Source: an uncultured Mediterraneibacter sp. (lineage in GTDB: Bacteria; Bacillota; Clostridia; Lachnospirales; Lachnospiraceae). From it: a stretch of DNA of 64,000 nucleotides. The notes beneath the pieces were generated by a model that saw only the letters and a program-made list of their open reading frames with translations, ran no database searches and was not told the origin of the DNA. This document shows, piece after piece, positions 8,255 to 16,685 of this stretch. A program made the position numbers and the translations under genes. Location of the stretch: contig CAKRDD010000007.1 in NCBI GenBank assembly GCA_934309345.1, forward strand, positions 77,073 to 141,072, in the 5' to 3' direction. How positions within the stretch are numbered: position 1 is the first letter of the stretch; each line of letters opens with the position of its first letter.

Positions 8255-10132
8255 TTACTTTTCTTCCTCTATTCTCCGATCATCTGCAATGACCTTTTTT
8301 ACAATACTCTCTCTGTCGAGACCAACTTCTTTTCTTAAGACATCTACATTTCCATGTTCAACATAATCATCTGAGATACCGATCGCGCGGACTTTCAATG
8401 GAATAGCCTCACGCATCACAAAATCTTCTACCTGCTCACCGAATCCACCTGTAAGCACATTCTCCTCGATCGTCACAAGTATCCTGTGATTTTCTGAAAT
8501 CTTCCGGATCATTTCTGTATCCAGAGGTTTCACAAATCTCGCATTGATCAGACTGCACTGATACCCTGCTGCCTTAAGATCCTCACGCACCTGCTCTGCA
8601 AGGAAAGACATATGTCCGACAAACATTACAGCAATCTCACTCTCCTCGTATAAGAGTTCACTCCTGCCATACTCGATCGGAGTCCGGAATTCCTTCAGTC
8701 CTTCGTATGCTTCTCCTCTTGGATAACGGAGTGCAACCGGATACTGGAAATCTACTGCAAATCGCACCATATCCGCCATCTCCCAGCGGTTCTTTGGTGA
8801 CAGGATTGAAAGATTCGGGATCGATGATAAAAATGATAAATCAAAGACTCCCTGATGTGTCTCTCCGTCACTTCCCACAAGTCCTGCACGGTCCACTGCG
8901 ATCACAACCGGCAGATTCTGAAGACAGACATCATGGATCGTCTGGTCAAATGCTCTCTGCAGGAAAGAAGAATACACGGCAAAAACAGGCTTCATCCCCC
9001 CTGCTGCCAGTCCCGCAGCAAATGTCATCGCATGCTCTTCTGCGATTCCCACATCAAAAAATCTTTCCGGAAATAATCTGGCAAATCTGGAAAGTCCGGT
9101 TCCATCTGCCATTGCTGCAGTAATGGCTACAACCTTCTCATCCTTCTTTCCGATATCTGCAAGCACTTTGGAAAAAATATCTGTATAAGAATCTTTCCCT
9201 GCTCCTCCGATCGTCTCTCCTGTTGTCACATCAAAAGGTCCTGTTCCATGGAATTTTGACGGATTCTTCTCTGCCGGAAGATAACCTTTTCCCTTCTTCG
9301 TCACAACATGTACAAGAACTGCATGATTTACCCGCTTCGCCTCGTTCAATGTCTTTGTCAACGTCTTCAGATCATGTCCGTCTACAGGACCCAGATATGT
9401 GATTCCCATATCCTCAAAAAACATTCCCGGAACAAACAATTGTTTGATCCCGCTCTTCGTCTTCTTCACCTGATGAACGATCCGTTCTCCCCGACCCGGA
9501 ATTCTCTTGATCGTATCTTCGACACCTCGCTTCAGATCTGAGTATACCTGTGTCGTACGAAGTCCGTTCAGGTAATTTGACATACCACCAACATTCTTTG
9601 AAATAGACATTGTATTATCATTGAGTACGATGATAAAATTACTTTTCAATCTGGATGCGTTGTTCAATGCTTCATATGCCATACCGCCGGTCATAGAACC
9701 ATCTCCGATCACAGATACAACGTTGTAATGTTCCTGTTGAAGTTCTCTTGCGGCCACATAACCAAGCCCTGCTGAGATTGAAGTTGAACTGTGTCCTGTA
9801 TCAAACGCATCACACTTGCTTTCTTTTCTCTTAGGGAATCCGCTCATCCCTCCGTATTTCCTAAGGTCATCAAATCCTTCTTTTCTTCCCGTCAGAAGCT
9901 TGTGTGTATAAGACTGATGCCCCACATCCCAGATCAGCTTATCCTCTGGAAAATGAAGTACTTTATGCAATGCCATCGTAAGCTCAACAACTCCTAGATT
10001 GGATGCCAGATGTCCTCCGGTCACACTGATCTTTTCGATCAGAAACTGCCGGATCTCATCCGATAATTCTTTCAGCTCTTCATCTGTCAGTTCTTTTATA
10101 TCGTTGGCCTTTTGAATCTTTTCAAGTGCCAT
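8255..10132 (-). CDS. dxs: 1-deoxy-D-xylulose-5-phosphate synthase
   Basis: Thiamine-diphosphate enzyme joining pyruvate and glyceraldehyde-3-phosphate, the first step of the MEP isoprenoid pathway. The 625-residue product (start MALEKIQKAN) has GHQSYTHKLLTG, the ThDP motif GDGSMTGGMAYEALNNAS, NDNTMSIS, GIAEEHAMTFAAGLA and DRAGLVGSDGETHQG. I chose the ATG at 10130-10132 because GAGGAGG lies just upstream; an ATG 42 bases earlier has no such site. It sits next to the polyprenyl synthase gene, linking precursor supply and chain elongation. Confidence 0.97.
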   Translation of the reverse strand: MALEKIQKANDIKELTDEELKELSDEIRQFLIEKISVTGGHLASNLGVVELTMALHKVLHFPEDKLIWDVGHQSYTHKLLTGRKEGFDDLRKYGGMSGFPKRKESKCDAFDTGHSSTSISAGLGYVAARELQQEHYNVVSVIGDGSMTGGMAYEALNNASRLKSNFIIVLNDNTMSISKNVGGMSNYLNGLRTTQVYSDLKRGVEDTIKRIPGRGERIVHQVKKTKSGIKQLFVPGMFFEDMGITYLGPVDGHDLKTLTKTLNEAKRVNHAVLVHVVTKKGKGYLPAEKNPSKFHGTGPFDVTTGETIGGAGKDSYTDIFSKVLADIGKKDEKVVAITAAMADGTGLSRFARLFPERFFDVGIAEEHAMTFAAGLAAGGMKPVFAVYSSFLQRAFDQTIHDVCLQNLPVVIAVDRAGLVGSDGETHQGVFDLSFLSSIPNLSILSPKNRWEMADMVRFAVDFQYPVALRYPRGEAYEGLKEFRTPIEYGRSELLYEESEIAVMFVGHMSFLAEQVREDLKAAGYQCSLINARFVKPLDTEMIRKISENHRILVTIEENVLTGGFGEQVEDFVMREAIPLKVRAIGISDDYVEHGNVDVLRKEVGLDRESIVKKVIADDRRIEEEK

Positions 10133-10154
10133 AAGTTCCTCCTCACCGACAATC

Positions 10155-11045
10155 TTATTTTTCTCTATATACAAGAGATTTCAAAAGCTGCTCAAGGAAA
10201 CCATCCCCGGCAGGGAACTTTTTCAGTTCATCGATTGCTTCTTCTGTCATACGTTCCACATCTTTATGAGCCTGTTCGATTCCTTTGAGTGTTACATATG
10301 TTGTCTTTTCATTCTTCTCATCACTATGTACCGGCTTGCCAAGCTGCTCTGTCGTGCTTGTTACATCCAGAATGTCGTCCTGAATCTGGAATGCCATGCC
10401 GATCTTACCTGCAATGATCTGCATGCTCTTTACATCTTCTTCCGATGCCCCGGCAAGAATTGCTCCAACCATCATAGCTGCTTCGATCAGTGCCCCTGTC
10501 TTCAGACGGAAAATAAAATCAAGTGTTTCCTCGTCAATCTGGTGACCAGACTCTTTCACATCAACAACCTGACCCCCGATCATTCCATAGATTCCGGCTT
10601 TCCCTGCCAGAATCTGCAAGGCCTGTCCAATCTTAAGACTCTCCTGCGGGAACTGTTCAAACGCCTTACATGCTGTCTCAAACGCAAAGTTTAAAAGCGC
10701 ATCTCCTGCGAGAATCCCCATATCTTCCCCGTAGACAATATGAGTTGTCTTTCTTCCTCTGCGGTACTCATCATTGTCCATTGCCGGAAGATCATCGTGA
10801 ACCAGTGAATAGGTATGGGTCATCTCCATTGCTGCCATAAATGGATAGATCACTTCCGTCTCTCCACCAAACAGACGATAGGTTTCCATCATCAGCATTG
10901 GGCGAAGACGCTTGCCTCCTGCCATCAGACTGTATTCCATTGCTTCCATGATCACACTCTGATACCCACTTGCTTCCGGAAGATATTCTCTGAGTATCGC
11001 TTCGATTTTTTCTACTTTTTCTTTCTGTTCTTCTTTAAAATTCAT
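10155..11045 (-). CDS. ispA: Farnesyl/geranylgeranyl diphosphate synthase
   Basis: Trans-prenyl transferase that condenses IPP with allylic diphosphates. The 296-residue product carries the first Asp-rich motif DDLPAMDND and the second DDILD, plus GGKRLRPML near the N-terminus. The start at 11045 (MNFKEEQKEK) has GGAG 6 bases upstream and overlaps the end of xseB by 11 bases, implying translational coupling; a longer in-frame start inside xseB is less likely. Chain length of the product (C15 or C20) cannot be fixed from sequence. Confidence 0.94.
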   Translation of the reverse strand: MNFKEEQKEKVEKIEAILREYLPEASGYQSVIMEAMEYSLMAGGKRLRPMLMMETYRLFGGETEVIYPFMAAMEMTHTYSLVHDDLPAMDNDEYRRGRKTTHIVYGEDMGILAGDALLNFAFETACKAFEQFPQESLKIGQALQILAGKAGIYGMIGGQVVDVKESGHQIDEETLDFIFRLKTGALIEAAMMVGAILAGASEEDVKSMQIIAGKIGMAFQIQDDILDVTSTTEQLGKPVHSDEKNEKTTYVTLKGIEQAHKDVERMTEEAIDELKKFPAGDGFLEQLLKSLVYREK

Positions 11046-11283
11046 GACTCTCTCCATTCTCATCCAAAGCAAGAACTTTCTTTTCCACATCATCAATTGT
11101 GCGATTACAACACTTCACAAGTTCCATGCCTTCCTGATATAAATTAAAAGAATCTTCAAGAGAAAGTTCCTCTCCTTCCAGCCCGCCAATGACGTTGTCC
11201 AGTCTCTCAAATAACTCCTCAAGACCTGCAGCCTGCTCTTTCTTCTTCATGTCTTCCATCATTTCCTCCCGGTTACTGTTCAT
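11035..11283 (-). CDS. xseB: Exodeoxyribonuclease VII small subunit
   Basis: Small helical subunit of exonuclease VII, which degrades single-stranded DNA. The 82-residue protein contains the family pattern LEELFERLDNVIGGLEGEEL followed by SLEDSFNLYQEGMELVKCC. It overlaps xseA upstream by 11 bases and ispA downstream by 11 bases, so all three should be made from one message. Confidence 0.95.
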   Translation of the reverse strand: MNSNREEMMEDMKKKEQAAGLEELFERLDNVIGGLEGEELSLEDSFNLYQEGMELVKCCNRTIDDVEKKVLALDENGESHEF

Positions 11284-12505
11284 GGGAACTTTGTCCTCTT
11301 TCCCCTTCTGGTTTTACAGTGCCTGTAACGGCAGCTTTGATCTGTCCGTCCGTTACATATATCTGCAACAAATCTCCTTCTTTCACCTGATCTGTTTTCT
11401 TTATATTCTGTCCCTGTGCATTGCAGACGTAAGAATATCCCTGACTTAATTTCTCAAGCGGAGACAATCCTTTCATCCGTTCTGCATACAGTGCAAGTCT
11501 GTGCTTTTCTTTGGTCAAATGCCGCTCCATAAGCGAGCGCAGTGTATTCTCAGCATCAACTGCTCTCTGTCTCTTCTCATTGAGTTTCTGTCTTGGATGA
11601 AGTGTCTGAAGTTTCAATCTGCTGTGTTCCAGACGCATACGTTCATTCTGAAGATTCTGTCCCATTGCTCTTCGAAGTAAGCTCTCACAATTGAGAATCT
11701 GCTGTTTCACTTCGGCATATTCATAGACAGCAAGCTCTGCCGCCGCTGACGGTGTCGGTGCTCTTAAGTCTGCCACATAATCGGCAATCGTTGTATCTGT
11801 CTCATGTCCGACTGCAGAGATCACCGGAACACGACAATCAAAAATCGCACGCGCAACGGCCTCCTCGTTGAATGCCCACAGATCTTCAATACTTCCTCCG
11901 CCTCTTCCGACGATCATGACATCCACCTGCTTCTCTTCCAGCATATGGATCCCTTTCACAATACTGCTTACGGCACCATCACCCTGTACCAGTGCCGGAT
12001 AAAGCAGGATCTGGACAAATGGATTTCTTCTCTTTGCCACATTGATGATATCTCTGATCGCTGCTCCTGTCGGTGCGGTCACAACCCCGATCGTACGTGC
12101 ATACCGTGGAATCGGTTGTTTGTACTCTGCCGCAAACATTCCCATCTCTTCGAGTTCTTTCTTCAGTGCCTCGAATCTTTCATACAAAAGTCCCGCACCG
12201 TCCAGAATGATCTCCCTTGCATACAGCTGATACTTTCCATCCCGCTCATAGACACTGACCGCGCCCAGCACTACTACCTGCTGACCTTCCTCCATATGAA
12301 AAGAAAGCCCAGACCTTGAGCCTGCGAACATCACGCAGGCTATCGTGCCGGACTCGTCTTTCAATGAAAAATATATATGCCCTGATGTGTGGTACTTTAA
12401 ATTAGACACCTCACCTTTTACATAGATTCGGTTCAGCATGAAGTCCTGGGTGAACATATTCTTAATGTAAGAATTAACCTGCTTCACCGTATAGACATTT
12501 TTCAT
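11273..12505 (-). CDS. xseA: Exodeoxyribonuclease VII large subunit
   Basis: Catalytic subunit of exonuclease VII. The 410-residue protein has an N-terminal OB fold (VKGEVSNLKYHTSGHIYFSL), a central domain with GVVTAPTGAAIRDI, DVMIVGRGGGSIEDLWAFN and SAVGHETDTTIADYVADLRA, then a coiled-coil region and a short C-terminal segment (LSQGYSYV). Typical family members are slightly longer at the C-terminus. Its ATG overlaps the nusB stop by 4 bases. Confidence 0.97.
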   Translation of the reverse strand: MKNVYTVKQVNSYIKNMFTQDFMLNRIYVKGEVSNLKYHTSGHIYFSLKDESGTIACVMFAGSRSGLSFHMEEGQQVVVLGAVSVYERDGKYQLYAREIILDGAGLLYERFEALKKELEEMGMFAAEYKQPIPRYARTIGVVTAPTGAAIRDIINVAKRRNPFVQILLYPALVQGDGAVSSIVKGIHMLEEKQVDVMIVGRGGGSIEDLWAFNEEAVARAIFDCRVPVISAVGHETDTTIADYVADLRAPTPSAAAELAVYEYAEVKQQILNCESLLRRAMGQNLQNERMRLEHSRLKLQTLHPRQKLNEKRQRAVDAENTLRSLMERHLTKEKHRLALYAERMKGLSPLEKLSQGYSYVCNAQGQNIKKTDQVKEGDLLQIYVTDGQIKAAVTGTVKPEGERGQSSHEQ

Positions 12506-12921
12506 TCTTTTGTCTCTTCCAGTGAACGCGCAATCTTGCCAAGTACTCCGTTGATAAATGACGGAGCCTCATCTGAACTGAACATCTTTGTCAGTTCTAC
12601 CGCCTCGTTAATTGCAACTCCTACCGGTACCTCGTCATCCCACTTCATCTCATATACCGCAAGTCTCAGAATGGACAGATCCACTTTGTTCATTCTTGTC
12701 GTCTTCCATCCCTTTGCATTGGCATTGATCAGTTCATCAATCTCTTCTGTCTTCTCAAGTACTGCTGCATATTTTCTCTTAATATATTCTTTATCCTTAT
12801 CCGCTGCATCTTCCAGTGTAGAAAAATAGTATTCAATCTGCTCCGGCATCTCCTGCGGATCATTGAATTCTATCTGAAACAACATCTTGAAAATGTGCTC
12901 GCGAAGTTCTTTTCTAACCAT
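12502..12921 (-). CDS. nusB: Transcription antitermination factor NusB
   Basis: All-helical RNA-binding factor that, with NusE (S10), promotes antitermination of rRNA operons. The 139-residue protein starts MVRKELREHIFKMLFQIEF and contains WKTTRMNKVDLSILRLAVYEM and PVGVAINEAVELTKMFS, the family core. It lies between the Asp23-family gene and xseA, a frequent Clostridia order. Confidence 0.97.
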   Translation of the reverse strand: MVRKELREHIFKMLFQIEFNDPQEMPEQIEYYFSTLEDAADKDKEYIKRKYAAVLEKTEEIDELINANAKGWKTTRMNKVDLSILRLAVYEMKWDDEVPVGVAINEAVELTKMFSSDEAPSFINGVLGKIARSLEETKE

Positions 12922-12948
12922 GTCGGCTGATTCCTTTCCTGTTCGCTT

Positions 12949-13332
12949 TTATTCCTGACTCTCCATCTCGACTCCTGCAACCTTGATATTCACATCAGCC
13001 ACTTCAAGTCCTGTCATATTCTCAATTGCATTCTTAACCTTCTCCTGCACTCTTGCAGACACCTCAACGATGCTGTAATTGTACTTCAGGTTCAATGCTA
13101 AGGATACAGTCACAATACCTTCCAGTACATCAACCTTCACACCTTTGGAAAGATTCTTCATTCCGAGCTTTCCGATCAGTTCATTCGTGATGTTTCCGGC
13201 CATGGAAGCAACACCTTCCACTTCTGTGGCAGCAAGCGCTGCAATGATCGCTACAACTTCATCTGCAATCTTAATCTCGCCCTTGCTTGCGTCGTTCTGT
13301 ATTGTATAAATATTTCTTTCGTCCTTTGCCAT
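12949..13332 (-). CDS. Asp23/Gls24 family envelope stress response protein
   Basis: Small soluble protein (127 residues) of the Asp23 (DUF322) family. Members associate with the cell envelope and rise under alkaline or envelope stress in staphylococci; the molecular role in Clostridia is unclear. The sequence shows GEIKIADEVVAIIAALAATE, VEGVASM and GVKVDVLEGIVTVSLALNLKY, the family core. The ATG at 13330-13332 has AGGAGG 8 bases upstream; a TTG two codons earlier is a less likely start. It sits directly before nusB, as in many Firmicutes. Confidence 0.93.
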   Translation of the reverse strand: MAKDERNIYTIQNDASKGEIKIADEVVAIIAALAATEVEGVASMAGNITNELIGKLGMKNLSKGVKVDVLEGIVTVSLALNLKYNYSIVEVSARVQEKVKNAIENMTGLEVADVNIKVAGVEMESQE

Positions 13333-13401
13333 AATCAAAACCTCCTGTTTTGTCTGATTCTTTCTACATTATATCAAAAATCTTTCTATTTGAAAAGATT
13401 T

Positions 13402-14994
13402 TTATGAACGTCCGAATTCTGACAAAATAAGTCCTTCATTTCGCTCTTCTGTCATACGGATACTCCATTCATGCGCAAAGAGAAGAAGCGGACGACCCTT
13501 CAGATCCATGATCTTCTTCATATCTGATGTTCCGCTTAAGCGATCCATATCGATCTCTTCATTCTCGATCCAGCGGATATATTCATATGGCAGATTCTCC
13601 AGACGGATCTCTACATTGTACTCATTTTGAAGACGATACTTCAACACATCAAACTGAAGTACACCTACAACACCTACGATGATCTCTTCCATACCCGTGT
13701 TGAATTCCTGGAAGATCTGGATTGCACCTTCCTGTGCGATCTGATTGATTCCCTTTACAAACTGCTTTCTCTTCATCGTATCAACCTGACGGACACGCGC
13801 AAAGTGCTCCGGTGCAAAGGTTGGGATTCCTTCGTAAGCAAATTTCTCTTTTGATGTTGTCAATGTGTCTCCGATTGAAAAGATACCCGGGTCAAATACT
13901 CCGATGATATCTCCGCCGTAAGCCTTGTCGATCATCTTTCTCTCGCTTGCCATCATCTGCTGTGGCTGGGAAAGACGCACATCCTTTCCTCCCTGCACAT
14001 GATAAACACTCATACCGGCCTCGAATTCTCCGGAACAGATTCTCATGAATGCAATTCTGTCTCTGTGGGCTTTGTTCATATTCGCCTGGATCTTAAATAC
14101 AAATGCTGAAAAATCTTTCTCAGTCATTGGATCGATCTCACCATGATCTGATTTTCTCGGAAGCGGAGAAGTTGTCATCTTCAGGAAATGCTTCAGGAAA
14201 GTCTCTACACCAAAGTTGGTAAGAGCAGATCCGAAAAATACCGGTGAAAGCTGTCCCTTATCAACCAGTTCCTGATCAAATTCAGCGGCTGCTCCGTCCA
14301 GAAGTTCGATCTCATCTGCAAGAATGTCTTTTGCCTCTGCTCCGATCAGTTCTTCTGTCTCCGGTGCATCGATCGGTATCATCTTCACTTCACCCATCGC
14401 AGTACCTTTTTTCGTGTCTGAGAACAACTCAACTTCACGTTTCGCTCTGTCGTAAACTCCCTTGAATTCCTTACCGGAACCAATCGGCCAGTTGATCGGA
14501 CAAGTTGCGATTCCAAGTTCTTTCTCAATATCATCCAGCAATTCAAAGGTATCCTTCGCCTCACGGTCGAGCTTATTGATAAATGTAAAAATTGGAATAT
14601 GACGCATCACACAGACTTTAAACAGCTTTCTTGTCTGTGCCTCAACACCTTTGGACGCATCAATGACCATGACTGCGGAATCCGCTGCCATCAAAGTACG
14701 GTATGTATCCTCTGAGAAGTCCTGATGTCCCGGTGTATCCAGAATATTAATACAGTATCCGCCATAACTAAACTGAAGTACAGAAGAAGTTACAGAAATA
14801 CCTCTCTCCTTCTCAATCTCCATCCAGTCGGAAACCGCATGCTTCGCAGTTGCTTTTCCCTTAACAGATCCTGCCTGGTTGATGGCTCCTCCGTACAGAA
14901 GGAATTTCTCTGTCAATGTTGTCTTACCGGCATCCGGATGGGATATAATGGCAAATGTTCTTCTTTTCTTTATCTCATTCGTAATTTCTGACAT
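13402..14994 (-). CDS. prfC: Peptide chain release factor 3
   Basis: Ribosome-dependent GTPase that recycles RF1/RF2 after peptide release. The 530-residue protein (start MSEITNEIKKRRTFAIISHP) has G1 HPDAGKTTLTE, G2 region ERGISVTSSV, G3 DTPGHQD and G4 NKLDREAKD, then EF-Tu-like domain II and the RF3 C-terminal domain. The ATG at 14992-14994 has GGAG 7 bases upstream. It is monocistronic: it has its own promoter upstream, with the spoIIIAH gene ending further upstream. Confidence 0.96.
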   Translation of the reverse strand: MSEITNEIKKRRTFAIISHPDAGKTTLTEKFLLYGGAINQAGSVKGKATAKHAVSDWMEIEKERGISVTSSVLQFSYGGYCINILDTPGHQDFSEDTYRTLMAADSAVMVIDASKGVEAQTRKLFKVCVMRHIPIFTFINKLDREAKDTFELLDDIEKELGIATCPINWPIGSGKEFKGVYDRAKREVELFSDTKKGTAMGEVKMIPIDAPETEELIGAEAKDILADEIELLDGAAAEFDQELVDKGQLSPVFFGSALTNFGVETFLKHFLKMTTSPLPRKSDHGEIDPMTEKDFSAFVFKIQANMNKAHRDRIAFMRICSGEFEAGMSVYHVQGGKDVRLSQPQQMMASERKMIDKAYGGDIIGVFDPGIFSIGDTLTTSKEKFAYEGIPTFAPEHFARVRQVDTMKRKQFVKGINQIAQEGAIQIFQEFNTGMEEIIVGVVGVLQFDVLKYRLQNEYNVEIRLENLPYEYIRWIENEEIDMDRLSGTSDMKKIMDLKGRPLLLFAHEWSIRMTEERNEGLILSEFGRS

Positions 14995-15026
14995 TTCTAA
15001 TCTCCTATCATTTTTCACGCAATAGA

Positions 15027-15057
15027 TAACTGTCCGCAGGCATCCCGTAGACAGTTA
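15027..15057. other. Inverted repeat in the prfC leader
   Basis: TAACTGTC and GACAGTTA are separated by 15 bases in the short 5' leader between the prfC promoter and start. It could form a leader hairpin; no function can be assigned. Confidence 0.35.
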
Positions 15058-15075
15058 CATAATAAACCAGTAAAT

Positions 15076-15104
15076 AGTGTATCACAAGTCCTCTCTGACA
15101 GCAA
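15076..15104 (-). promoter_or_regulatory. Predicted SigA promoter of prfC
   Basis: Minus-strand TTGCTG (15099-15104), 17-base spacer, TACACT (15076-15081). It lies between spoIIIAH and prfC. Confidence 0.5.
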
Positions 15105-15140
15105 ATCTTTTATAAAAAAGTTTTTCCAAAAATAGACTTT

Positions 15141-15752
15141 CTATTCATGAATTGGTGTGATTACAATCTTCTCCGGCTTCACATCTGACTTTCTTGTCAC
15201 AATATCCTCAATCTGGGCACGGTTTGCATCTGTAAGTTCCTCTGCATTTACAACAACGTCCGCACTGTCCTCCCCCAGACTTACCACTGCCTCTGAAAAT
15301 CCTTTTGTTGCCATCAGTGTCTCAATTTCCATCTCCGTCTCTGATTGTTTTGTAAGCTCCACCATCTGTGCAACTGCATCTGACTTTTCCTCTTCACTGA
15401 GCTCTGTATTGTCTATGATCGACTGCAACGTCTCTTTATTCTGTGCACGCACCTGTTCTCTTGTAACTTTCGCCTGGGCCACCGTGGTCTGGGCTGAACC
15501 ATTTGTAAGAACCGCCTCTCCAGGTGTTCCTTCTGTTTCAGAATCATTACTTTCAATTTCTTCGCTTCCTGCTTCTGTATCTTCCTGTGAAATATCTAAA
15601 AGTTCCTGATTTGTAAGATCTGCATTAGCTTCTTTTGTTCCCTTCGCATTCTCACCAAACAGACGTCCTGTGTAGTTCAGATATCCTGCTGCCGCGATCA
15701 TAACCGCAAGTGCCACAATGATCAACTGGTTTTTCTTCACTTTCCCTTTCAT
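15141..15752 (-). CDS. spoIIIAH: Stage III sporulation protein AH
   Basis: Mother-cell membrane protein whose extracellular domain pairs with forespore SpoIIQ to form the engulfment/feeding-tube channel. The 203-residue product starts MKGKVKKNQLIIVALAVMIA with one transmembrane helix near residues 8-25. An acidic linker follows, and then a YscJ/FliF-like ring-forming domain (EVVNAEELTDANRAQIEDIV region). The start is fixed by AGGAGG about 9 bases upstream. It is the last gene of the spoIIIA operon; its C-terminal ring domain is conserved while the linker is low complexity. Confidence 0.93.
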   Translation of the reverse strand: MKGKVKKNQLIIVALAVMIAAAGYLNYTGRLFGENAKGTKEANADLTNQELLDISQEDTEAGSEEIESNDSETEGTPGEAVLTNGSAQTTVAQAKVTREQVRAQNKETLQSIIDNTELSEEEKSDAVAQMVELTKQSETEMEIETLMATKGFSEAVVSLGEDSADVVVNAEELTDANRAQIEDIVTRKSDVKPEKIVITPIHE

Positions 15753-15768
15753 TAAGATGAACCTCCTT

Positions 15769-16398
15769 TTATGTAGACGCACGTTTCATTATTTTTATCT
15801 TATGCGCTTCTACACCAAATAATGCCTGCACCGCTTCTGTCAGATTCTTCACGACAACTGCATTCCCACCTCCATCTGCTATTACAAGAACACCCTCCAC
15901 TTCCGGTGCATTTTCTTTACTTACATACGGAATCTGCGTTCCGTCTGTCCCCTGACTGTACACGGTCGTTTTATCCAGAGATTTCTCTTCACTTTCTCTT
16001 GTCTCTCCCTGACTGTCTGCTTCCTTCGTTGTCTGATGTGTGCTTTGCTGATCTTTTTCAACCACTTTCTGTCCTGTAGACTTTAATGTGATCATCACCG
16101 TCACCTTTCCAGCCCCATCTACGACGCCGAGTGTCTGCGCTGTCTTTTGTTCCAGATATTTTTCATAATCTGCCATGGAATCTGTCTCATACGCCTCGCC
16201 TTTCCCTGATTCCCCGTCAATCCGTGTATCCTTATCCACCTCCCCTGTCTTCGGAACCGGAACCGCAACTACAAGAAGCAGCAGTCCACACAAAAATAAA
16301 ATGACTAATCTTGTTCTTTTCTGACCGCGATCCGCCTCTTTTATCTTCCTTGTGTATCCCACGATCCTTTCCTTCCATTCCAGCCAATTATTGCCCAA
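15769..16398 (-). CDS. spoIIIAG: Stage III sporulation protein AG
   Basis: Second ring-forming component of the SpoIIIA-SpoIIQ complex; in Bacillus it makes a large secretin-like ring. The 209-residue product has one transmembrane helix (LVILFLCGLLLLVVAVPV, residues about 30-48) and a C-terminal ring-building domain containing ENAPEVEGVLVIADGGGNAVV. The middle region (about residues 110-150) is charged and low complexity. It overlaps spoIIIAF by 11 bases. Confidence 0.93.
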   Translation of the reverse strand: MGNNWLEWKERIVGYTRKIKEADRGQKRTRLVILFLCGLLLLVVAVPVPKTGEVDKDTRIDGESGKGEAYETDSMADYEKYLEQKTAQTLGVVDGAGKVTVMITLKSTGQKVVEKDQQSTHQTTKEADSQGETRESEEKSLDKTTVYSQGTDGTQIPYVSKENAPEVEGVLVIADGGGNAVVVKNLTEAVQALFGVEAHKIKIMKRAST

Positions 16399-16654
16399 TT
16401 CCGATTTCCTCCCGTTTTATAGAATCCGACATACGCTCTATTTCTTTCTCATATTGCTGATACACTTCTTTCTGATAAAACCGCTCTGTTTTCAGTCCTT
16501 TCAACGCTGCAACCGGGGATAATACAAGTAAGATCAGGACAAGTCCACAGAAAAAACGAATATATTTTTCATAATCCTTTCCCGGAATCACCTGCAGAAC
16601 AGCACTCATAATGAGAAGCATTGAAATAATTTTTTGTATCCATTGTGTAAGCAT
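16388..16654 (-). CDS. spoIIIAF: Stage III sporulation protein AF, short form
   Basis: Membrane component of the spoIIIA channel. The 88-residue product has two transmembrane segments (ISMLLIMSAVLQVI and FFCGLVLILLVLSPVAALKG) followed by a short charged helix. The Bacillus subtilis protein is over 200 residues, so the soluble C-terminal domain is absent here. No broken continuation is seen: the frame ends cleanly and overlaps the spoIIIAG start by 11 bases. Identity rests on position between spoIIIAE and spoIIIAG plus the two-helix pattern. Confidence 0.85.
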   Translation of the reverse strand: MLTQWIQKIISMLLIMSAVLQVIPGKDYEKYIRFFCGLVLILLVLSPVAALKGLKTERFYQKEVYQQYEKEIERMSDSIKREEIGIGQ

Positions 16655-16685
16655 CTGGCAGATTCCTCCTCTCTCCTCTGAAACC

